From the NCBI GenBank assembly GCA_038329895.1, contig JBBQNM010000023.1:1-30694 (forward strand): a stretch of DNA of 30,694 nucleotides. Reading direction: 5' to 3'. The DNA comes from Mayfieldus sp038329895. GTDB taxonomy: Bacteria > Actinomycetota > Thermoleophilia > Solirubrobacterales > 70-9. Positions 8,503 through 16,486 of this stretch are shown one piece after another (positions within the stretch are counted from its first letter, which is position 1; every line of letters starts with the position of its first letter). The notes under the pieces are model-generated. The model was not told the DNA's origin, searched no databases, and worked only from the letters and a program-made list of their open reading frames with translations. The position numbers were made by a program, and so were the translations under genes.

Positions 8503-8611
8503 GCACAGAGGTTAGAAGGCGCCGGCCAGAAGTCAGAATGGGATCGACCATTGGGCACAGAGCTGCGCGCGCTCCGGCCCGCCTTCTGCTTCCCTGCCTT
8601 CTTCCCGGCTG
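8503..8611. other. Divergent intergenic region of the stress operon and the M28-like gene
   Basis: These 109 nt must hold the promoter of the leftward two-component/trehalose operon and probably that of the rightward membrane protein gene. I see no confident -10/-35 pair, hairpin or direct repeat in it. Confidence 0.4.
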
Positions 8612-10381
8612 ATGCTTCAACCGCGCCTATACAGAGCTGGTCTGCTCCTCGCCCTCGCCGCGGCTGTGGTGCTGATGTTCTCCGTCGTCTCGCGACCGCC
8701 GCCGCTGCGAAGCGACGTCGCGGCCGACGCCTTCGATGGGAACCACGCGGCTGGGCTCGACCACCAGCTGCTTGCCGTCGCACCAAACCGTGAGCCCGGG
8801 AGCAGTGGCGCCGCCGCCGCCGCGGACTTCGTCACCGAGCGCTTCCGGGCGATACAGGGTGGGTCGGTGTCCGAGCAGCGCTTCAGCGGCGACTTCAACG
8901 GCAATGACGTGCAAATGCGAAACGTGAGCCTGGTGCTCCCGGGTCTCTCGGAGCGCCGCATCGTGATCGTCGCGCCGCGCGATTGCGCCGCCGGGCGCTG
9001 CGCGGTTTCGAGCGGGGCCGCGACTGCCGCCCTGCTGGAGCTGGCCTCCGACTTCGACGGCGCCCGGCATACCAAGACGCTGGTCTTCGTCTCCACCGAT
9101 GGTTCGGTTGCCGGCGCGGCGGGCGCGAGGCTGCTGGCAGGAGAGCTTCAGGACACGCCGGCCGAGGCGGTGATCGTGCTGTCGCAGCCGGGCTCGGGGC
9201 TGGGCCGGCGCCCGTTCGTGGTGCCGTGGTCGGCGGGTCCTCAGAGCGCCTCGATTCAGCTCTTGCAGAGCGCCCGAGCAGCGGTCGGCTCGGAGGTGGG
9301 AGGCGACCCGCTCGCGCTGCGCACCTTCCCCAGCCTCTTTCGCCTCGCGATCCCAAGCGGCCTCCAGGAGCAGGCGGTGCTGATCGAGCGCGGCGCCGAC
9401 GCGATCGGGATCTCCTCGGCCGGCGATCGCCCGCTCCCCTCCTCCCAGGATGGCCTTGGCTCGCTTGACCCCGAGGCCCTGGGGGGCTTTGGGCGGGCCA
9501 GCCTCTCGCTCGTCTTCGCGCTCGACAGCCTCCCCAATCCGCTCGAGCACGGACCCGACGCCTACCTGCCGCTGGCCGGAAAGCTGATCCCCGGGTGGGC
9601 GCTGGCGCTGCTTGCGGCCGCGCTGCTGCTCCCGGTCGGGCTCGTTTCGATCGACGGGCTCGCCGGCGCCTCGCGCGCCAACGAGCCGGTGCGCCGCGCA
9701 CTGCTGTGGACGCTCGGGCGCTCGATTCCGTTCCTTGCCGTGCTGGTGCTCGCCTACGCGATGTCGCTGGTGGGTCTGATCCCTCGTCCCGCCTCCCCCT
9801 TCGACCCCCAGAGTCACTCGTTCGGACTCGGTCCGGCGCTCGTGCTGGTTGCGTTGGCTGCGGCGTTCGTCGCGACCGTAGTCGCGACTCGTCGCCTGAT
9901 CCCTCCGGCTGGCGCCGAGGAGGCGCTCACCCCGGCGATCGGCCTCGTGATCTTCGTCTCGACCGCGGCGGTCTGGCTCGTCAACCCGTATCTGGCCCTG
10001 TTGCTGGTTCCGACCGCCCACCTCTGGCTTGCCGCGGCCCTGCCCGAGCTGCGGAGCCAGCTCGTGCCGATGCTGGTCGCGCTGGCGCTGGGCATGGTCG
10101 TGCCGCTGGTTGCGATCGGCTACCTCGGCTCCAGCCTCGGTGTCGGATGGGCGGTGCCCTGGCAGCTTGTGCTCATGTTCACGGGCGACCAGTTCGGTCT
10201 GCCGCTGGGGGTTGCCCTCTGCGTGCTCGGCGGTTGCCTGATCGCGATCGTCGAGCTGGCGACCAGGGGCCGCGCCGACGCTCCGAGCGAGCGCCCCGTC
10301 GTACCCCCGCTCGGCAGACACGCGGGCCCCGGGTCGCTAGGTGGTCCTCCCTCGACATCCGTGCCTGGACACAAGTTCTAG
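8612..10381 (+). CDS. Polytopic membrane protein with a degenerate M28-like peptidase domain
   Basis: 589 residues. TM1 is at about 8-26; an extracytoplasmic domain of about 290 residues follows; then about seven to eight hydrophobic helices from residue 325 to 565. The soluble domain follows the M28 pattern: AADFVTERFRAI, RIVIVAPRD where active enzymes have HxD, GAATAALLELASDF after the usual Asp, and KTLVFVSTDGSVAGAAGARLLA where they have an EE pair. The His, Asp and Glu zinc ligands all appear replaced, so catalysis is unlikely. Possible roles are substrate binding or scaffolding in the envelope; this is inference. It reads away from the two-component operon. Confidence 0.7.
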   Translation: MLQPRLYRAGLLLALAAAVVLMFSVVSRPPPLRSDVAADAFDGNHAAGLDHQLLAVAPNREPGSSGAAAAADFVTERFRAIQGGSVSEQRFSGDFNGNDVQMRNVSLVLPGLSERRIVIVAPRDCAAGRCAVSSGAATAALLELASDFDGARHTKTLVFVSTDGSVAGAAGARLLAGELQDTPAEAVIVLSQPGSGLGRRPFVVPWSAGPQSASIQLLQSARAAVGSEVGGDPLALRTFPSLFRLAIPSGLQEQAVLIERGADAIGISSAGDRPLPSSQDGLGSLDPEALGGFGRASLSLVFALDSLPNPLEHGPDAYLPLAGKLIPGWALALLAAALLLPVGLVSIDGLAGASRANEPVRRALLWTLGRSIPFLAVLVLAYAMSLVGLIPRPASPFDPQSHSFGLGPALVLVALAAAFVATVVATRRLIPPAGAEEALTPAIGLVIFVSTAAVWLVNPYLALLLVPTAHLWLAAALPELRSQLVPMLVALALGMVVPLVAIGYLGSSLGVGWAVPWQLVLMFTGDQFGLPLGVALCVLGGCLIAIVELATRGRADAPSERPVVPPLGRHAGPGSLGGPPSTSVPGHKF

Positions 10382-10428
10382 TACCGAGTACTTATGAGGG
10401 CCGGAGCGTCTGCCGATAGTGGTATCGG
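10380..10428 (+). promoter_or_regulatory. Sigma-28-like promoter with two dyads upstream of the FlgM-like gene
   Basis: TATG (10393-10396), a 15-nt spacer and GCCGATAG (10412-10419) resemble the flagellar/WhiG sigma consensus TAAA-N15-GCCGATAA: the -10 part matches 7 of 8, the -35 part 2 of 4. Two perfect inverted repeats flank it: AGTAC-CGA-GTACT at 10380-10392 and CCGATA-GTGG-TATCGG at 10413-10428. Transcription would start near 10427, ahead of the ATG at 10461. Confidence 0.5.
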
Positions 10429-10460
10429 TAAGGGCATCGGAAGGGATTTCCAAGATCGGA

Positions 10461-10655
10461 ATGACACGGAGAATGTCACCTAGACAGCTCAAAGCTCTGA
10501 TCCAAACGGGGCACTACCGCATGGAGCCGGTGCTGGTCGCCGAGGCCATGCTGGAGCGGCCCGGGGTCCGAGCGTTCCTCGCCCGCGACGGTGCAGAGGC
10601 TAGGACAGTTGGTCGTAGCCCCGCGCTTGAAGCTCGCGGCCGCTGGGAGCACTGA
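10461..10655 (+). CDS. FlgM-like anti-sigma factor (small)
   Basis: 64 residues from the ATG at 10461; a second ATG at 10473 is also possible. The segment RQLKALIQTGHYRMEPVLVAEAML fits the FlgM C-terminal signature in which a helix is followed by I-x-x-G-x-Y-x-(V/M)-(D/E)-P and AxAML. FlgM binds and inhibits the flagellar sigma factor sigma-28 until it is exported. The protein is shorter than typical FlgM (about 90-100 residues). Its C-terminal coding end overlaps the 3' end of convergent thiL by 56 nt. No other flagellar gene is in the window, so identification rests on this motif and the sigma-28-like promoter. Confidence 0.55.
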   Translation: MTRRMSPRQLKALIQTGHYRMEPVLVAEAMLERPGVRAFLARDGAEARTVGRSPALEARGRWEH

Positions 10656-11580
10656 GCTTCACACCCTCGCCAGGGACGCAGCGCCCAATCACGGCAAGGG
10701 AACCACCCGCATCGGCGACCGCCGCGCGGGCGCGGTCCAGCGACGCCGCGGGCAGGCAGCCGAGAAGCTCGTAGTCCTCGCCCCCGCCGGCCGCAAGCTC
10801 CAGCGGGTCCTCGCCGGCCGCCATCGCCACCTCGCGCACGCCGGCCTGAAGCGGAATCGTGGCCAGGTCGATCTCCAGCCGCACGCCGCTCTCGGCGGCG
10901 ATGTGACCGGCATCGGCCCCGAGGCCGTCGCTGACGTCGATCATCGCGCTTGCTCCGCTGGCGGCCAGGGCCCTGCCCTCGGGGAGGCGGGGCTGGGGGT
11001 CGAGCTGGCGCGCCCGAAGAGCGAGGGCGAGGTCGTCGGGCACGCCGCCGCTCGCGCCGCCGCCCTCCAGAAGCCGCAGCGCCGCCGCCGCCCCTCCCAG
11101 CTCACCGGTCACCGCGACGACGTCACCGGCGTTCGCGCCTCCGCGGCTGACCAGGCTCTCCGCGCCTGGCGCGTGTCCGACCACGGTCATCGCCACGAAC
11201 AGGACCGCGGAGCGGCTGATGTCGCCACCGACAAGCGCCGTCCCGGTGCGCGCCGCGAGCGCCTCGGCGCCCTCGAGCAGCTCCAGGCAGCCGTCCTCGT
11301 CGAGGTCCTCGGGGACGCCGAGCACGATGTAGGCCTCGCCCGGCTCAGCCCCCATCGCCGCGAGGTCGGACAGCGCCGCGGCCAGGGCCCGGCGCCCGAT
11401 CGCCTCCAGAGGCGTCGAGTCACGGCGGAAATGGATCCCCTCGACGATCGCGTCGACGGAGGTGGCGGTGACCCCCTCGGGGGCAGTGACGGCGGCATCG
11501 TCGCCGACCCCGAGCAGGACCCGCGGGCCCGGCTCCGGGAGGCGCGCGCGTAGCGCGGCGATCAGATCGAACTCGCCCAC
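10600..11580 (-). CDS. thiL: Thiamine-monophosphate kinase
   Basis: 326 residues. The N terminus has GEFDLIAALRARL and LLGVGDDAAV, the Mg/ATP-binding segment of ThiL; VDAIVEGIHF, AALSDLAAMGAEP and MIDVSDGLGADAGHIA are further family blocks, and AGGGEDYELLGCLP lies near the C terminus. The enzyme phosphorylates thiamine monophosphate to thiamine diphosphate in the cytoplasm. No other thiamine gene and no TPP riboswitch is seen. It is divergent from the flippase-like gene, with only 43 nt between starts, and convergent with the FlgM-like gene. Confidence 0.94.
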   Translation of the reverse strand: MGEFDLIAALRARLPEPGPRVLLGVGDDAAVTAPEGVTATSVDAIVEGIHFRRDSTPLEAIGRRALAAALSDLAAMGAEPGEAYIVLGVPEDLDEDGCLELLEGAEALAARTGTALVGGDISRSAVLFVAMTVVGHAPGAESLVSRGGANAGDVVAVTGELGGAAAALRLLEGGGASGGVPDDLALALRARQLDPQPRLPEGRALAASGASAMIDVSDGLGADAGHIAAESGVRLEIDLATIPLQAGVREVAMAAGEDPLELAAGGGEDYELLGCLPAASLDRARAAVADAGGSLAVIGRCVPGEGVKLSAPSGRELQARGYDQLS

Positions 11581-11623
11581 CCGACCATTGTGAACGGGGC
11601 GCGGTTATCCTCGCCCCGGGACC

Positions 11624-12697
11624 TTGGATCGCCCGACCCCACTCCCGACCCCACTCCTGCATCGCATCGGGGAGGCCGGCGCGACGCTCGGCAGGCGCCC
11701 CCCGCGGCGCCGGCCGGTGCGGATCGCGGTGCAGGCCGGTATTGCGCTGCTGATCTTCGGCTTCCTGATCCTCACCGTTGCCCGGCAGTGGGGCGAGCTT
11801 CAGGACAAGGGCGTCCATTTCACCCCGATCTGGCTGCTGCCGGCGTTCGGCGTGCTGATGGTCTTCTACGTCATGAGCGCGCTCGGCTGGGACCTGTTGC
11901 TGCGGCTGCTCGGCAATCGCCTCAACCCGGTCCGCGCCCAGGTCGCCTGGGGCCAGCCGATGCTGGCGCGCTACGTGCCGGGAAGCGTGCTGTACGTGCT
12001 CGCGCGACTGGTCCTCTCCGAACGCGGGGGAGTTCCGCGGCGGCTGACCCTGGCCAGCATCGTCTACGAACAGGCGCTGTCCGCCGCTGCGGCCACCGGG
12101 ATCGCCAGCTATTTCCTCATCGACCATCCCGACCTCCAGGGGCAGCCGTGGCGCTGGGCCGTGCTGATGGTCGTTCCGGCGGCGATCGTCGTCCTGCACC
12201 CGCGGGTCTTCGGGCCGCTCGCGAACCGACTGTTGCACGCCTTCGGCCGCGAACCGCTGCCTGCGACGATCCCCCTCTGGGGGATCCTCGTGATGCTGGT
12301 CTACTACGCGATCAGCTGGGCTGTCTGCGGCGTCGGCGTGTTCTTCGTCGCTCGTTCGGTCCACGACTTCGGCTTCAACGAGCTGGCCGCGGTCGGCTCG
12401 GCGCAGGCCTTCGGCTACGTCGCCGCACTGGTCACCCTGGTCGCTCCCGCCGGGCTCGGCATCCGCGACGCCGCCTTCGCCTGGGCTATGAAGGCGGCCC
12501 TGCCGAGCCAGAGCTTCGCGGTCGGGGCGGTGATCGCGATCGCCGTGCGCGCGGTGCTGACGGTCGCCGAGTTGATCTACGTCGGGTTGGTCACCCTGGT
12601 CGGCCGCCACGAGGCGTGGAGCGGGAGCCGGGCGGAGATGGCGCAGGAGATGCAGGCCGAGGCCGGCGCGATCGCGCCCAGGCCGGAATCCGGCTAA
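11624..12697 (+). CDS. Flippase-like (LPG synthase TM / UPF0104) integral membrane protein
   Basis: 357 residues from a TTG start, chosen because it follows the divergent thiL start closely. About eight membrane helices can be seen. Family hallmarks are ARYVPGSVLYVLAR in the first half and VAPAGLGIRDAAFAW in the second, typical of AglD/UPF0104 proteins that share the transmembrane domain of lysyl-phosphatidylglycerol synthase. Proteins of this type are associated with lipid or polyprenyl-linked substrate translocation, but this one has no soluble synthase domain. The N-terminal 30 residues are Pro/Arg-rich and cytoplasmic; the C terminus is hydrophilic. The specific substrate is unknown. Confidence 0.8.
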   Translation: MDRPTPLPTPLLHRIGEAGATLGRRPPRRRPVRIAVQAGIALLIFGFLILTVARQWGELQDKGVHFTPIWLLPAFGVLMVFYVMSALGWDLLLRLLGNRLNPVRAQVAWGQPMLARYVPGSVLYVLARLVLSERGGVPRRLTLASIVYEQALSAAAATGIASYFLIDHPDLQGQPWRWAVLMVVPAAIVVLHPRVFGPLANRLLHAFGREPLPATIPLWGILVMLVYYAISWAVCGVGVFFVARSVHDFGFNELAAVGSAQAFGYVAALVTLVAPAGLGIRDAAFAWAMKAALPSQSFAVGAVIAIAVRAVLTVAELIYVGLVTLVGRHEAWSGSRAEMAQEMQAEAGAIAPRPESG

Positions 12698-12703
12698 ATG
12701 TTC

Positions 12704-12757
12704 TTGGCCGCGTTGCGCCGCGGCCCTGGCATGTCAGGCGCCGAAGGCGCCGCAAAT
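12704..12757. repeat. Double-hairpin repeat, copy 3 (diverged)
   Basis: This is the same layout as the repeats at 734 and 796, placed between the convergent stops of the flippase-like and PBP genes. Hairpin 1 is GGCCGCG (12706-12712) with CGCGGCC (12719-12725). Hairpin 2 is GGCGCC (12737-12742), GAA loop, GGCGCC (12746-12751). Relative to copy 1 the second stem carries a paired G-C to C-G change that keeps the stem intact. Confidence 0.8.
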
Positions 12758-12768
12758 GATGTTGATCG

Positions 12769-14940
12769 TCAACCACCGCCGGTGCCGCCGGTGACCGGTG
12801 GCGGAGCAGGCGGCGGCGTGGGCGGCGGCGTGGGCTTCGGGGGCGGTGTCGGCTTGGGCGGCTTCGGCGGTGATGGCTTGGGCGGCGACGGTTTCGGCGC
12901 GGGAGCCGGCTTCTGGCCCGCCCCGGGCGCGTACAGCGACGGGTCGTAGCCGTTCTGGCCGCCGGTCTGAGTGCTTGTGCTCGAGGTCGAGGAGCCGCTG
13001 GTCGACGAGGACACCGAATAGTTGCCGAAGAACGGCGACCAATGGATCGTGTCCGTGGGCGGTGGGAACTCCACACAGGGAATGCCCGCGTTGACGTAGT
13101 AGTCGTGCCAGATCTGGGCCGGGAAGGTGCCGCCGAAGACGGTGATCCCGTGCACGCTTGTCATCGAGAGCGTCGCCTGCGGGTAGCCGACCCAGACGGC
13201 GGTCGTCTGGTTGGGCTGAAAGCCGACGAACCAGCCGTCGGTGAAGTCGTCGGTGGTGCCGGTCTTGCCCGCCTGTCCTCCGCAGCCCGTGTAGGCCGCC
13301 GTGCCGGTGCCGCCGATGATGTTCTCGTGCAGGATCTTGCTCACCTCGTAGGCGACCGCCGACGAGATGACGCGATTGGCCTCCGGCTTCTCCGGCTGGT
13401 CGACGTGACCGTCGGGGAAGATCACCTTGCGGATCGCGATCGGTGGATGGTGGATCCCGCCCGAGGCGAGGGTCGCGTAGGCGTCGGCCATCTCCAGCGG
13501 CGAAACCCCGATCCGCAGCCCGCCGATGCCCTCGGCCGGAATGCTGTCGAGATGGCTGGTGATGCCCATCTTGTGGGCCATTTGGGTGACCGAGCTCGGG
13601 CCCATGTCGAGGTCGAGCTGCGCGAACACCGTGTTGTCGGAGAGCACCGTTGCCTGCGCGAGGCTGATCGTGCCCGCGTAGCTGTTCTCGGCGGTTGAGA
13701 CGCTCCAGTGCCCGTACTGGGGCAGGTCCAGCTCCAAGTGCTTGGAGGTGTAGTAGGTGCTGTAGGGGTTGACGCCGCGGTTGATCGCGTCGGTGAGCAC
13801 GAAGGTCTTAAACGACGAGCCCGGCTGGCGGCGTCCCTGGGCGGCGAGGTTGTACTGGTTGGAGTTGTAGGAGCCACTGGAGGCCATCGCGAGGATGTGC
13901 CCGTTGTGGGGGTCGATCGAGACCACCGCCGCAGCCGGATCGGTCGAGTAGGGGAGCTGGCCGACGATCGCATCGCGCCCGGCCTGCTGGAGGGTCGGGT
14001 CGAGGGTGGTGTAGATCTTCAGCCCACCCTTGCGGACCGTGTTGACGCCGTAGTCGGAGATCAGCTTGTTCTGGACGTAGTCGAAGAAGTAGGGCTCGCG
14101 GATGCTGTTGTAGGCGTTGGAGCGGTGCAGCTCCAGCGGTCGCTGGTAGCCCTCGATCGCCCGGTGCTGGGAGATGTAGCCGAGGTTGGCCATCTTCTGC
14201 AGCACCTCGTTGCGCCGCTCCTTCGCACCGACCGGGTTGAGCAGCGGGTTGTACTCGGACGGCGCCTGGGGAAGGCCCGCGAGCAGCGCCGACTGCTCGA
14301 GGGTCAGCTTCCGGACCGGCTTCGAGAAGTAGGTCTTGGCCGCCGCCTGCACGCCGACCGCCGTGCGCCCCTCGATCGTCCCGTAGGAGGCGTCGTTGAG
14401 GTACTGCTGGAGGATCTCCCGCTTGCTGTGGTCCTGCTCGTACTCGAGCGCCATCTTCGCTTCCTGGATCTTGCGCTCGATGTCGCGCTTGGGATCGGTG
14501 ATGTAGAGGTTGCGCATCAGCTGCATCGTGATCGTCGAGCCGCCCTGGACGATCTTGCCGCGATCGATGTTCTTTACCGCGGCGCGCACCACGCCTTCCA
14601 CATCGACCCCGTTGTGCTCGAAGAAGCGCTGGTCCTCGATCGCCACCGTCGCGTACTGAAGCGAGATCGGCATTCGCTTGATCGAGACCGGCTTGCGCGC
14701 CTCGTCGGACTGGATGTAGCCCAGCCGGCTGCCGTCCCCGGCATAGATGATCGAGTTCTGACCCTTCTTGACCGGTTTCAGGTTGTCGGGGTTCGGCGCC
14801 TCTTCGGCAACGCTGACCACCCAGGAACCGGCGGCGAGGATCGCCGCCGTGATCACCGAGAAGACCACAATCAGGGCCACCGCCAGCTTCGATCGCTTCC
14901 TGCTGCCGCGGCGGTGACGCCTGCGCTGCCGCTGCGTCAT
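12769..14940 (-). CDS. Class A penicillin-binding protein (bifunctional glycosyltransferase/transpeptidase)
   Basis: 723 residues. A basic cytoplasmic N terminus, one membrane anchor (about 19-44), then the GT51 domain with catalytic Glu 102 in IEDQRFFEHNGVD, QGGSTITMQL, ERKIQEAKMALE and GRTAVGVQAAAKTYF. The transpeptidase domain has SSFK with nucleophile Ser 375, SDN at 434-436 and KTG at 559-561. It polymerises lipid II and cross-links peptidoglycan outside the membrane. The last 80 or so residues are a Ser/Thr- then Pro/Lys-rich tail, as in other actinobacterial PBPs, possibly spanning the wall. It lies between mscS (same strand, 50 nt upstream) and the repeat at 12704. Confidence 0.95.
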   Translation of the reverse strand: MTQRQRRRHRRGSRKRSKLAVALIVVFSVITAAILAAGSWVVSVAEEAPNPDNLKPVKKGQNSIIYAGDGSRLGYIQSDEARKPVSIKRMPISLQYATVAIEDQRFFEHNGVDVEGVVRAAVKNIDRGKIVQGGSTITMQLMRNLYITDPKRDIERKIQEAKMALEYEQDHSKREILQQYLNDASYGTIEGRTAVGVQAAAKTYFSKPVRKLTLEQSALLAGLPQAPSEYNPLLNPVGAKERRNEVLQKMANLGYISQHRAIEGYQRPLELHRSNAYNSIREPYFFDYVQNKLISDYGVNTVRKGGLKIYTTLDPTLQQAGRDAIVGQLPYSTDPAAAVVSIDPHNGHILAMASSGSYNSNQYNLAAQGRRQPGSSFKTFVLTDAINRGVNPYSTYYTSKHLELDLPQYGHWSVSTAENSYAGTISLAQATVLSDNTVFAQLDLDMGPSSVTQMAHKMGITSHLDSIPAEGIGGLRIGVSPLEMADAYATLASGGIHHPPIAIRKVIFPDGHVDQPEKPEANRVISSAVAYEVSKILHENIIGGTGTAAYTGCGGQAGKTGTTDDFTDGWFVGFQPNQTTAVWVGYPQATLSMTSVHGITVFGGTFPAQIWHDYYVNAGIPCVEFPPPTDTIHWSPFFGNYSVSSSTSGSSTSSTSTQTGGQNGYDPSLYAPGAGQKPAPAPKPSPPKPSPPKPPKPTPPPKPTPPPTPPPAPPPVTGGTGGG

Positions 14941-14990
14941 CGCAAAAAGGGTACTGGGCGCGAGCTGGGGGCCCGACGCCTAGGGCGCGC

Positions 14991-15776
14991 TCATGCAAGC
15001 AGCCCTGCGCGCTGCAGAGCCGTTTGGGCGCGCTCACGCAGTGCTGCCTCCTCGTCGCCGACCCTGGTTCGGTCGAGGTCGGTTGCGACCTTGACCTCCA
15101 GGCGCAGGCCCTCGTGCGTCCATTCGGCGATCTGCACCGAATCGGCCCCGACGTCCTTCAGGGCCTCTTCGGCGCGGTCGAGGTCGGTCGCCGGGGGCAC
15201 CCAGGCGGAGACCGTGACCGGCGCCGAGCGGTCGCCCGTCGAGTGGTTGAAGATCGTGCCGCTGACGATGCTCTCGTTGGGCACCACGACGAGGCGGCCG
15301 TCGCCCGGATCGATGTAGGTGTAGGTGAGGGTGATGTCGTCGACCCGCCCCGTCGTGTCCTCGAAGGTGACGCGATCGCCGATCCGCATCGGCTGCGTGA
15401 TCGCCAGCATCACCCCGGCGACCATGTTGCCGAGCGATTGGCGCGCCGCGAACCCGATCACCAGGCCGATCACCGCGCTGGAGGCGAGGATCCCGGTCGC
15501 CAGCCGCTTGATCTGCCCGAACTGGCTCAGCGTCAGCGCGACCCCGATCACCAGGATGACGACGAAAATCAGTCGGCGGACCACGCGCAGCCGGGTGGCG
15601 GCGCCGCGCGAAACGCCTCCCTCGGTCATCCGCGCCGCCATCCGCGTGCCGCGGCCGATCACAAGCCTGTCGACCAGGAAGGCGACGATGATCGTGATCA
15701 CGAGCGTGATCACGGCCGAGACCTCGTCGCCGTGCTCGTGCCAGAAGGATTGATTGGCGGCCATGACCAAGGACAT
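14991..15776 (-). CDS. mscS: Small-conductance mechanosensitive channel, MscS family
   Basis: 261 residues, close to the minimal MscS size. Three hydrophobic segments are visible: about 15-40, 66-85 and the pore helix around 90-125 ending in GFAARQSLGNMVAGVMLAIT. The beta domain IGDRVTFEDTTGRVDDITLTYTYI follows, then the alpha/beta C-terminal domain with DLDRAEEALKDVGAD. MscS channels release solutes on hypo-osmotic shock. It is followed by the PBP gene on the same strand and is divergent from the HAD hydrolase gene. An internal ATG six codons in (MAANQ) is an alternative start. Confidence 0.92.
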   Translation of the reverse strand: MSLVMAANQSFWHEHGDEVSAVITLVITIIVAFLVDRLVIGRGTRMAARMTEGGVSRGAATRLRVVRRLIFVVILVIGVALTLSQFGQIKRLATGILASSAVIGLVIGFAARQSLGNMVAGVMLAITQPMRIGDRVTFEDTTGRVDDITLTYTYIDPGDGRLVVVPNESIVSGTIFNHSTGDRSAPVTVSAWVPPATDLDRAEEALKDVGADSVQIAEWTHEGLRLEVKVATDLDRTRVGDEEAALRERAQTALQRAGLLA

Positions 15777-15801
15777 GTCGGGCCGATCCTTTCATCTAGT
15801 A

Positions 15802-15822
15802 CCGCGTCAACGGCGGACGCGG
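15802..15822. promoter_or_regulatory. 7-bp inverted repeat between divergent mscS and HAD genes
   Basis: CCGCGTC (15802-15808) and GACGCGG (15816-15822) form a perfect dyad with a 7-nt loop in the 77-nt divergent region. GCACTGG directly follows it, a word that also follows hairpin 1 of the double-hairpin repeats, so this could be a regulatory site or a decayed repeat copy. Confidence 0.35.
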
Positions 15823-15853
15823 CACTGGGGCCGGTGAGAGAATCGCCTGCTCC

Positions 15854-16486
15854 GTGATGAAGACGAAAGCCGTATTCCTCGACGCGCTCGGGACGCTGGT
15901 CGAGCTGGAGCCACCGTGGGTGGGCCTGCGGGAGGCGCTCGGCGACGGCATCCCCGAGGCGCAGCTGGTACCCGCGGTGCGCGCCGAGATGGCCTACTAC
16001 AAGGCGCACAGCCACGAGGGGCGCGACCCCGAGTCGCTCGCGGATCTGCGGGCGCGCTGCGCCGAGCTGCTGTCGCGCGAGCTGGGTACCGAGGTCGACG
16101 TCGAGACGCTCGTCGAGTCGATCCGCTTCGATCCCTACCCGGACGCCGAGCCGACGTTGACACAGCTGCGCGCGCGGGGGATGAAGCTGGTCTGCGTCTC
16201 GAACTGGGACTGCTCGCTGGGCGAAGTGCTGGAGCGCTGCGGTTTGGCGTCGCACCTCGACGGAGCCGTGTCCTCCGCGGAGGCTGGGGCAAAAAAGCCC
16301 GACCCGGCGATCTTCAAGGCGGCGCTGGCGCTTGCAGGCTGCAGCGCGGACGAGGCGGTGCACGTCGGCGACACGCGCGAGGAAGATGTCGAGGGCGCCG
16401 AGGCGGCCGGCATCCGGGCGCTGCTGCTCGACCGCAAGGGCGGAGGCGACGTCGCCAGCCTCGAGGAGGTGGCTGAGCGCCTGTGA
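15854..16486 (+). CDS. HAD-superfamily hydrolase
   Basis: 210 residues. HAD motif I is FLDALGTL with nucleophile Asp 10; the second Asp of the usual DxD is replaced by Leu, as in haloacid dehalogenase-like members with D-A-Y-G-T. Motif II is CVSNWD (Ser 116), motif III Lys 148 in AKKPDPAIF, motif IV HVGDTREEDVEGAEAAG with Asp 173. An alpha-helical cap lies between 15 and 100. The loss of the acid/base Asp argues against a typical phosphatase and for dehalogenase-like chemistry or another substrate. A GTG at 15854 or the next ATG may be the start. It opens the plus-strand gene train. Confidence 0.85.
   Translation: MMKTKAVFLDALGTLVELEPPWVGLREALGDGIPEAQLVPAVRAEMAYYKAHSHEGRDPESLADLRARCAELLSRELGTEVDVETLVESIRFDPYPDAEPTLTQLRARGMKLVCVSNWDCSLGEVLERCGLASHLDGAVSSAEAGAKKPDPAIFKAALALAGCSADEAVHVGDTREEDVEGAEAAGIRALLLDRKGGGDVASLEEVAERL

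Noticed and set aside
8627..10321. A 564-codon minus-strand frame opposite the M28-like gene
   Set aside because: Composition is Arg/Gln/Glu/Asp-rich without any domain; the plus-strand frame has a signal-anchor and membrane helices.
11581..11623. A TPP riboswitch ahead of thiL
   Set aside because: Only 43 nt separate thiL from the divergent gene, too short for a THI element, and none of its conserved bases are present.
13708..15318. A 536-codon plus-strand frame opposite the PBP and mscS genes
   Set aside because: Mirror frame of two clear genes; no motif of its own.
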